Source of the DNA: Actinomycetes bacterium
Lineage (GTDB): Bacteria > Actinomycetota > Acidimicrobiia > Acidimicrobiales > Acidimicrobiaceae
NCBI GenBank assembly: GCA_021819025.1
Contig: JAKASN010000189.1
Span: forward strand, 1 to 5,122
Length of the DNA stretch: 5,122 nucleotides
Direction of reading: 5' to 3'
A program made the translations under genes and the position numbers. Positions 1-4,400 of this stretch are shown here, in pieces. The stretch's first letter is position 1, and every line of letters starts with the position of its first letter. The notes beneath the pieces were generated by a model. The model had not been told where the DNA came from. It ran no database searches and saw only the letters and a program-made list of their open reading frames with translations.

Positions 1-193
1 ACTCCTCGCCCATGGACAACTCGGGGGATACCGCGCCATCGGAGAGCATGGCCTCACCATCCCCGCTGGGAGACGCGTTGCGCCTCGAATCGAACGTGGC
101 TCAGCGCTTTGGCAGTCGCGCCGCGAGGCCTGGAAGGAGGCCAAGGCCCTCTCGCTAGCATCATTACCGGAATTCAGCGCGGTCAAGTTCTGA
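1..193 (+). CDS. C-terminal end of an unrecognised protein (5' end outside window)
   Basis: An open frame runs from position 2 without a stop to TGA at 191-193, giving 63 residues. It starts within the window as LLAHGQLGGYRAIGEH and ends in LPEFSAVKF. Third codon positions are mostly G or C, as in the genes that follow, which supports real coding. The fragment is rich in Arg, Ala and Glu, has no membrane segment and shows no motif I can name. It ends 46 bp before purK on the same strand, so it may share a transcript with purK. A second frame (frame 1) is also open across this stretch and into purK, but its product has no protein-like character and would overlap purK, so I prefer this one. Function unknown. 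Confidence 0.5.
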   Translation, partial: LLAHGQLGGYRAIGEHGLTIPAGRRVAPRIERGSALWQSRREAWKEAKALSLASLPEFSAVKF

Positions 194-227
194 GATCCCA
201 CTTCAGTATTGCGTTGAGCAAAGAAAA

Positions 228-232
228 AAGGA
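228..232 (+). promoter_or_regulatory. Ribosome binding site of purK
   Basis: AAGGA, at the end of an A-rich run, lies 7 nt before the ATG at 240. This supports that ATG as the purK start. No convincing promoter is visible in the 46-bp gap before it. Confidence 0.7.
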
Positions 233-239
233 TACCATC

Positions 240-1358
240 ATGCGGGTTGGAATCATCGGAGGCGGGCAGCTCGCCCAGATGACAATTCAAGCCGGAGCCT
301 CACTGGGACTATCGTTCTCCCTCTTGGCCCTCGAGAGCGACGAGTCGGCCCCGACAATATGCCCCGATGTCACCCGGGTCAAGGACTTCAACTACGAAGC
401 TCTTGCCGGCTTCATCTCCTCTTGCGACCTGGTTACTTTCGACCATGAACTCGTGGATCCCGCCATCTTGGAGAATATCCCCGAGAACGTTGAAAAGGTA
501 TTTCCCAGTGCTGGCACGCTTCGGCTGAGCGCAAACAAAGCCCGACAGCGGGATCTTCTCGCAACATTTGAGATTCCCATCCCCGACTATTTTATCGTAA
601 CCAATGGCGCAGAAATGGCTCGCGCGGTCAGCAAAATCGGCTTTCCCGTCGTTGCCAAAGCAGCTCACGGCGGATATGACGGGAGAGGAGTATTTTATCT
701 GGAGTCTGAAGATGACGTGGCGTCCTTGCTGGGAGCTCTGCCACAAGACTTCGAGTTGATCGTCGAAGAGCGCCTCGCGATCGAAAGCGAAATTGCGGTA
801 CTGGTGGCTCGAGGGCGTTCCGAGGAGAGTATCGCTTATCCGGTGGTACGAACCGTCCAGGTGGACTCGATTTGCAACGAGGCCATGGTACCCTCGGGCT
901 TGACGGCTGAGCTAGAACAAGAGGCGGTAAGATTCGCCATCGAGATCGCAAATCTCGTCGACGCCATGGGAATCCTGGCGATCGAGATGTTTGTCGTCGA
1001 CGGGAAACTACTCGTCAACGAATTGGCCCCGCGCCCCCACAACTCCGGCCATCTCACCATCGAAGCTTGCTCGACTTCGCAATTTGAAAATCACCTACGC
1101 GGCGTCATAGGTCTGCCTCTCGGCTCTACCGAGCTGCTGGTCCCATTTGCAGCTATGGTCAACGTCCTAGGCGGGGATGAACCGGCCGACCTCGAGGGCC
1201 GACTCGCTGCCGCTCTCGAAGTGCAGGGAGCGCACCTTCACCTCTACCATAAGTCCTATCGAAAAGGTAGAAAACTTGGCCACGTGACCGTCGTCGGCGA
1301 AGATCCCAACGAAACCCTACAGCGAGCGCGCCGCAGCGTGTCGGTGCTTTTGAGTTGA
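240..1358 (+). CDS. purK: N5-carboxyaminoimidazole ribonucleotide synthase (PurK)
   Basis: PurK is the cytosolic ATP-grasp enzyme that uses ATP and bicarbonate to convert 5-aminoimidazole ribonucleotide (AIR) to N5-CAIR, in de novo purine synthesis. The 372-residue product has the usual family length. The N-terminal PreATP-grasp fold opens with a glycine motif (IIGGGQLAQM, residues 5-14). TFDHE at 66-70 is the form I associate with Actinobacteria, in place of the enterobacterial TFEFE type. The ATP-grasp domain has Lys140 in FPVVAK, the GGYDGRG loop at 144-150, paired glutamates at 176-177, and metal-binding Glu249 and Glu261. The family signature NELAPRPHNSGH is at 260-271, followed by TSQFENHLR. 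The C-terminal domain has the conserved HKSYRKGRKLGH at 337-348. No key residue is missing. purE follows on the same strand after 113 bp, so the two steps are genetically paired. Confidence 0.97.
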   Translation: MRVGIIGGGQLAQMTIQAGASLGLSFSLLALESDESAPTICPDVTRVKDFNYEALAGFISSCDLVTFDHELVDPAILENIPENVEKVFPSAGTLRLSANKARQRDLLATFEIPIPDYFIVTNGAEMARAVSKIGFPVVAKAAHGGYDGRGVFYLESEDDVASLLGALPQDFELIVEERLAIESEIAVLVARGRSEESIAYPVVRTVQVDSICNEAMVPSGLTAELEQEAVRFAIEIANLVDAMGILAIEMFVVDGKLLVNELAPRPHNSGHLTIEACSTSQFENHLRGVIGLPLGSTELLVPFAAMVNVLGGDEPADLEGRLAAALEVQGAHLHLYHKSYRKGRKLGHVTVVGEDPNETLQRARRSVSVLLS

Positions 1359-1384
1359 GGCCAAAAAGCTCAAGGAGAAACTTT

Positions 1385-1405
1385 GCGCTCTGCTTGTCAG
1401 AGCGC
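1385..1405 (+). other. Strong hairpin in the purK-purE gap
   Basis: GCGCTCTG (1385-1392) and CAGAGCGC (1398-1405) form a perfect 8-bp stem with a 5-nt loop, starting 27 nt after the purK stop. It is followed by GC-rich sequence and not a T-run, so it is not a standard intrinsic terminator. A second, weaker fold follows at 1410-1431 (GGCA/TGCC, a bulged G, then 3 more pairs). Possible roles are mRNA processing or stabilisation, a partial stop reducing purE, or chance. A weak -10-like TAAGAT at 1433-1438 has no matching -35. Confidence 0.5.
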
Positions 1406-1460
1406 GCGTGGCAGCGCCGCGATCGCGTGCCCTAAGATTGCCTTCAGAGTAGGTAAAAAA

Positions 1461-1466
1461 AGGGGG
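1461..1466 (+). promoter_or_regulatory. Ribosome binding site fixing the TTG start of purE
   Basis: AGGGGG lies 5 nt before TTG at 1472. The next in-frame ATG falls at residue 14, inside the first beta strand and its conserved glycine motif, so it would remove part of the fold. The TTG with this G-rich site is therefore the best start. Confidence 0.65.
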
Positions 1467-1471
1467 CGAAG

Positions 1472-1984
1472 TTGCCATCTGAGGGCGCCAAAGTTGATGT
1501 GGTAATAGCCATGGGATCTCAAAGCGATCTTGCAGTGATGGCCAAGGCCCGCGACGTACTCGAATCGCTCGGGGTAAAGTGCGAACTTCGCGTCCTTTCA
1601 GCCCATCGAACCCCCGTTGAGATGTTCGCATTCGCTCAAAGTGCCGCTGAATTCGGCGTCAAGGTGATCATCGCCGGGGCCGGAGGGGCTGCGCATCTCC
1701 CTGGGATGATTGCCGCCTCGACAACGCTTCCGGTGATCGGAGTTCCGGTGGCCTTGAAAAACCTCGCCGGTCTCGATTCGCTATTGTCGATCGTGCAAAT
1801 GCCCAAAGGAGTCCCCGTGGCAACGGTCGCGATAGACAACGCCAGCAACGCTGGCTATCTCGCGGCAAGGATACTCGCCATTGGCGACCCAGAGCTACAA
1901 GCGCGCTTAGCGGCCGCAGCTCAAGCTGCAAGAGAAGATTCCCTGGCGAGCGATGGCCGCCTACGAGCCAACCCGCCCGCCTAG
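1472..1984 (+). CDS. purE: N5-carboxyaminoimidazole ribonucleotide mutase (PurE, class I)
   Basis: PurE moves the carboxylate of N5-CAIR to C4, giving CAIR, the step after PurK; class I enzymes are cytosolic octamers. The product is 170 residues, near the usual class I length, from a TTG start. Motifs seen: the phosphate-binding [10 protein letters not shown] at 14-23, SAHRTP at 43-48 with the catalytic-type His45, [12 protein letters not shown] at 68-79 with His75, and [13 protein letters not shown] at 109-121. The adjacent purK supports the class I mutase assignment over a class II AIR carboxylase. The last roughly 30 residues form an Ala-rich helix ([14 protein letters not shown]) and a polar tail, typical of the family's variable C-terminus. 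No further purine gene follows. The next feature is non-coding DNA and then genes on the other strand. Confidence 0.96.
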   Translation: MPSEGAKVDVVIAMGSQSDLAVMAKARDVLESLGVKCELRVLSAHRTPVEMFAFAQSAAEFGVKVIIAGAGGAAHLPGMIAASTTLPVIGVPVALKNLAGLDSLLSIVQMPKGVPVATVAIDNASNAGYLAARILAIGDPELQARLAAAAQAAREDSLASDGRLRANPPA

Positions 1985-2390
1985 CCAAGCACTTGAGGGC
2001 TCAAAGAGCATGCTCAACCCGTAAATACGGGGCGAGAAACTCCTCGCCTTAGCACCAGGTGCGAGCTCCATGATCTGACAGAACACCCTTGTAAGAGGCT
2101 CGCCGCCTCAGACGTCTCCCCAGCCACGCGTAGCAGATCACAGCCAACCAACCTCAAGAAAAAGTCGCCCAGGCAGGCGTGCTCGAGTGCTTGGCACCCA
2201 AGAACGCAATCAGAGGTCGTATCACACAAGGCTGCAACTTTAGCGCGGGCCCAGTTGTGTGTCGGCCCAAGAGTCAAGCCACTTGAGCCAGCTGTGGTAA
2301 ATGCACCACCTTTTGACAGCAAAGCCGTCCGCCAGCGGCATCCAGCCTTCAAAGCCCAAAGGTGTGTGAGGACCGCGCCAAAAGCAAAAG
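1985..2390. other. About 400 bp with no convincing gene; several small inverted repeats
   Basis: This lies between the purE stop and the terminator of the RRM gene. I found no tRNA T-loop, no tmRNA end, no SRP RNA core and no protein family in any frame. A leftward open frame (2014-2352) begins at a TTG without a ribosome binding site and gives a Cys-rich product unlike any family I know, so I do not call it. Visible structure includes the palindrome GAGCATGCTC near 2027, the fold at 2031-2048, GCACC-A-GGTGC near 2052, GAGGC/GCCTC near 2096, and GTGGT/ACCAC near 2294 followed by CTTTTG. It may be a long 3' region, a decayed gene or an unrecognised RNA. Confidence 0.5.
2031..2050 (+). terminator. 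Possible weak terminator after purE
   Basis: GGCGAG (2031-2036) pairs with CTCGCC (2043-2048) around a 6-nt loop, 46 nt after the purE stop. Only two T residues follow, so termination by this stem alone would be weak. It is the first clear stem after the purE gene, apart from a small palindrome just before it. Confidence 0.3.
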
Positions 2391-2416
2391 TGGAGCCGAC
2401 TTAACAGCCGACTCCA
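2378..2416 (-). terminator. Intrinsic terminator of the RRM protein gene
   Basis: Read leftward, positions 2416 to 2391 form an 11-bp stem (nine Watson-Crick and two G-U pairs) closed by a GTTA loop. It is followed at once by CTTTTGCTTTTGG (2390-2378), a T-rich tail. It starts 19 nt past the stop of the leftward RRM gene, which is the expected place. Confidence 0.8.
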
Positions 2417-2435
2417 GCTCCGGGCTCATTCAGAC

Positions 2436-2747
2436 CTAGTAGGACCTGCGGTATCCGCCGCCACCGCCACCGCCACCGCCGCCTGAGGGGCGACGATCTT
2501 CTTGAGGACGAGCTTCGTTGACGATGATCGATCGCCCACCAAGCTCTTTGCCATTTAGCGCCTTGATGGCGTTCTGGCCCTCGGTGTTGTCGGCCATCTC
2601 CACAAAGCCAAATCCTTTGGACTGGCCAGTCTCACGATCCTTTATGACGACGGCACTCGTCACTTCACCCTGCTGTTCGAAAAAAGCTTGCAACTCTTGT
2701 TGCGTAACGTTGTAGGCCAGACTGCCCACATAAAGCTTCATTGCCAT
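2436..2747 (-). CDS. Small RNA-binding protein with one RRM domain and a glycine tail
   Basis: The product is 103 residues: one RNA recognition motif of about 80 residues and a short Gly/Arg/Tyr tail. RNP2 is LYVGSL at 5-10. RNP1 is KGFGFVEM at 44-51, with the aromatic residues that stack on RNA bases. The Gly run at 89-98 (ten residues, alternating GGC and GGT codons) is followed by YRRSY. This plan matches the bacterial RRM proteins (Rbp type) best studied in cyanobacteria, where several respond to cold; that role is not shown here. Two ATGs are close together (codons 1 and 3). The first is preferred because AAAGGAAG lies 10 nt upstream of it. The gene stands alone, with its own terminator downstream and a non-coding leader upstream. 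It probably binds single-stranded RNA in the cytoplasm, with an unknown target. Confidence 0.93.
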   Translation of the reverse strand: MAMKLYVGSLAYNVTQQELQAFFEQQGEVTSAVVIKDRETGQSKGFGFVEMADNTEGQNAIKALNGKELGGRSIIVNEARPQEDRRPSGGGGGGGGGGYRRSY

Positions 2748-2757
2748 TCTTACTGTA

Positions 2758-2765
2758 CTTCCTTT
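2758..2765 (-). promoter_or_regulatory. Ribosome binding site of the RRM protein gene
   Basis: Read leftward this is AAAGGAAG, 10 nt before the ATG at 2747. The spacing to the second ATG (at 2741) would be 16 nt, so it favours the first. Confidence 0.65.
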
Positions 2766-2784
2766 GATTCATTCCTGCAGGTGC

Positions 2785-2811
2785 TTGACATATTCGAACT
2801 GAGATGATAAT
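2785..2811 (+). promoter_or_regulatory. Candidate rightward promoter facing rnpB
   Basis: A perfect -35 TTGACA (2785-2790) is followed after 15 nt by GATAAT (2806-2811), five of six bases of the -10 consensus. The spacer is shorter than the usual 16-18 nt, which lowers confidence. If active it would transcribe rightward, antisense to the doubtful ORF at 2832-3098 and on towards rnpB about 350 bp away. Confidence 0.3.
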
Positions 2812-2831
2812 GAAGCTTATAAAGAGGCCAA
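2804..2831 (-). promoter_or_regulatory. Candidate promoter of the RRM protein gene
   Basis: Read leftward, TTGGCC (2831-2826) and TATCAT (2809-2804) are separated by 16 nt. Both are partial matches to the housekeeping consensus. This would give a leader of about 50 nt before the RRM start. It overlaps a rightward promoter-like pair, so neither call is firm. Confidence 0.25.
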
Positions 2832-3098
2832 TTATTGCTGAAACAGCCTGAACAAAGCACCCGCGCATATCGAGTATAGCGTCCCATCTCCTAAATGCAT
2901 AGTGATCACCAAAGATAGCGCAAGCAATCCGCCAATTACTCCTCGAGTCAGCCCACGGAGCGCGAAATGTGAGTCGGTGCGGCCTCGGGGGGCCCAAATC
3001 GCCGAAAGCCAGCTTGATCGCTCCCCCGCCGAGCCCGCTGGCCTAGCCCTAGAGCTCGCCTCAGTTATTGCGCGGGTGATCTGCACACCGTTGGCCAT
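2832..3098 (-). CDS. Doubtful small membrane-protein ORF
   Basis: This leftward frame of 88 codons ends in TAA at 2834-2832. A start at ATG 3098 has GGAAG 9 nt upstream; another ATG at 3107 and a longer frame from a TTG at 3170 are possible. The first 50 residues are basic and polar. They are followed by a hydrophobic stretch at about 53-68 (GVIGGLLALSLVITMH) and a second weaker one at 73-86, ending FRLFQQ. A cytosolic head with one or two membrane segments is plausible. I do not recognise a family, and codon use does not separate it clearly from non-coding DNA. It fills most of the gap between the RRM gene leader and rnpB, and would be divergent from rnpB. It may be spurious. Confidence 0.3.
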   Translation of the reverse strand: MANGVQITRAITEASSRARPAGSAGERSSWLSAIWAPRGRTDSHFALRGLTRGVIGGLLALSLVITMHLGDGTLYSICAGALFRLFQQ

Positions 3099-3132
3099 CT
3101 CGCACATCTTCCAGATACCCCCGCCGCAGAGA

Positions 3133-3143
3133 GGCCTAAGGCC
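3133..3143. repeat. Inverted repeat just upstream of rnpB
   Basis: GGCCT-A-AGGCC is a perfect 5-bp inverted repeat with a 1-nt centre. It ends about 21 nt before the predicted 5' end of rnpB, close to where a -35 box would sit. A -10-like TAGTTT is at 3153-3158, but no -35 match is seen. It could be a protein-binding site or chance. Confidence 0.3.
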
Positions 3144-3164
3144 ACATAGTGCTAGTTTGTTATA

Positions 3165-3519
3165 GGGCATGGAGTTGGCCGGGTGGCCGCGAGCTAAAAC
3201 GGCTCGAGGAAGGTCGGGGCTTCACAGGGCAGGGTGCTCGAATTCGAGGCAGGGCGACCTGACGGAAAGTGCAACAGAAAATATACCGCTTGGCCAGAGA
3301 TGGTCAAGCAAGGGTGAAAAGGTGCGGTAAGAGCGCACCAGCGGCATGGCGACATGTCGGCTCGGCAAACCCCACCCGAAGCAAGGTTAAATCGGAGCCA
3401 ACGGCGGCCCGTCGGCAGATTTGTTTCTGCAGCTCCAGGTAGACCGCTTAGATGGATGGCCACCGCGGCAAGCTTTGGCAAGCCAGACAGAACCCCGCCT
3501 ACAGACCAACTCTGTGCCC
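3165..3519 (+). ncRNA. rnpB: RNase P RNA (type A-like), rnpB
   Basis: This is the catalytic RNA of ribonuclease P, which with the RnpA protein cuts 5' leaders from tRNA precursors. Core sequences seen: GAGGAAGGTCGGGGC (3206-3220), CAGGGCAGGGTG, GTGCAACAGAAA, AGGGTGAAAAGGTGCGGTAAG, AAACCCCACCCGAAGCAAGG (3367-3386), AGATGGATGG and ACAGAACCCC. The ends are set by P1, 3165-3178 pairing with 3506-3519, 14 continuous pairs including two G-U. Other helices: P2 3182-3188/3458-3464; P3 3190-3194/3202-3206; P4 3211-3219/3493-3500 with the bulged U at 3214; P8 3237-3248; P9 3250-3261 (GCGA loop); P12 3292-3305 (GAGA loop); P14 3343-3358 (GCGA loop). The tRNA-CCA binding GGU of L15 is at 3438-3440. The length of about 355 nt is short for an actinobacterium, because the P18 hairpin is absent. 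P4 carries two covarying changes. The exact ends and the P10, P13, P15 and P19 pairings are approximate. Confidence 0.95.
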
Positions 3520-3538
3520 CCTAGGTCGGATTCGTCAG

Positions 3539-4291
3539 CTATTGGACGAGATCGCGCTCCGGCAAGAGCATTCTTCCACACTCTTCGCAATAGTGAACTT
3601 CGCCGCCAAATCTCTTGATCCGATCCATCAGGATCGAAGAGATTCGTAGGCGGCAGCCCGAACAACTGAGATCGATAACGAAAGCAACTTTGTCGATGAT
3701 CTGAGTGGGAACCCTCTCGAGCAGCGCAGCGACATCAGGCTCAATTGCAGAGCGCAACTTGGCGATATCGCTTTGCAGGGTTTGGTCAAGGTGCGCAACA
3801 TCGGCACGCAGTGCCTCAAGCTCCTCTTTTGCGGCCAGTGCATCTTGTAGCTCGCGCTTCATCTCGATTTCAAGGAGATCGCGCTCGCGACCGAGTACCT
3901 CGAGCTGTTCCATGAGACCAAGCTCGGCGTCGGTATACTCTCCCACCTTGGACTCCAGGGTGTATATCTCAACCTGCAGCGCGGGAAGGCTGCGAAAGTC
4001 CCCTCCAGTGGAGTGCTCAAGACGTCCCTTGGAAACCTTGAGCTGAGCTTCGTAAGAGTTGAGATCCTTTTCCAATCCCTGCCGCTCATCTTCGAGTGCG
4101 CGCAAGTCCTCACCGAGGGCTTCAAGGCGAAGTTTGGTCCGCTTATAAGCTTGGGCCTTTTCCCGGTAGCTTGAGGCTTCGGGACCCTGCGAAACGCGGA
4201 GATTGTTCCGGTGAGCTTTGGTGGAGAGCTCCGACAGCGCATAGAGCTGCTCGATTTGGTCCTTGGTCAATACCAGACTCTTGGCATTCAT
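3539..4291 (-). CDS. Coiled-coil protein with a C-terminal C4 zinc ribbon
   Basis: From ATG 4291 the product is 250 residues, close to the family length of about 240. Residues 40-185 are almost entirely charged helix with Leu spacing (LEALGEDLRALEDERQGLEK and onward), a long coiled coil. The C-terminal ribbon has Cys210 and Cys213 (CSGC), then Cys235 and Cys238 (CEECGRML), which can bind one zinc. This is the layout of the COG1579 family, predicted to bind nucleic acid, with no settled molecular role. In many Actinobacteria, as I recall, it sits beside Nif3-like and RNase HI genes; neither is seen here. The frame stays open to 4525, but that extension overlaps the upstream gene and is low-complexity Arg/Pro, so ATG 4291 is the likely start. 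The ribosome site there is weak (AGG 3 nt before the ATG). The stop is 19 bp from the 3' end of rnpB, head-on. Confidence 0.88.
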   Translation of the reverse strand: MNAKSLVLTKDQIEQLYALSELSTKAHRNNLRVSQGPEASSYREKAQAYKRTKLRLEALGEDLRALEDERQGLEKDLNSYEAQLKVSKGRLEHSTGGDFRSLPALQVEIYTLESKVGEYTDAELGLMEQLEVLGRERDLLEIEMKRELQDALAAKEELEALRADVAHLDQTLQSDIAKLRSAIEPDVAALLERVPTQIIDKVAFVIDLSCSGCRLRISSILMDRIKRFGGEVHYCEECGRMLLPERDLVQ

Positions 4292-4328
4292 CGCCTGGTG
4301 CCCGGGAATTGCTTCATCAAAGTCTACC

Positions 4329-4371
4329 CTAACGCGAAAGAGCCGTTTTTGCCGCCGCAAGCCGCGATTAG
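4329..4371 (-). other. Possible stem in the PBP to zinc-ribbon gap
   Basis: Read leftward, CTAATCGCG (4371-4363) can pair with CGCGTTAG (4336-4329) as 8 pairs with one bulged T around a 26-nt loop. No T-run follows. It lies in the 109-bp gap between the PBP stop and the zinc-ribbon ATG, so it could be a leader structure. The large loop makes it uncertain. Confidence 0.25.
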
Positions 4372-4400
4372 CGCCTCTCAGTGAGATCTTATCGTGACCG

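Noticed and set aside
309..1060. Several leftward frames inside purK
   Set aside because: They are shadows of a clearly coding PurK frame, with no independent protein character.
2014..2352. Leftward 112-codon open frame in the gap after purE
   Set aside because: It starts at TTG with no ribosome site, has a Cys-rich unrecognisable product, and lies beyond the RRM gene terminator. Not enough to call a gene.
2451..2485. CCGCCA-type trinucleotide run considered as a stand-alone repeat element
   Set aside because: It is explained as the codons for the glycine tail of the RRM protein.
2902..3165. Rightward 87-codon frame upstream of rnpB
   Set aside because: No ribosome site and Pro/Ser-rich product. 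It ends inside the predicted 5' region of rnpB.
3194..3481. Leftward 95-codon open frame
   Set aside because: It lies wholly antisense to the structured core of rnpB, whose base pairing explains the sequence.
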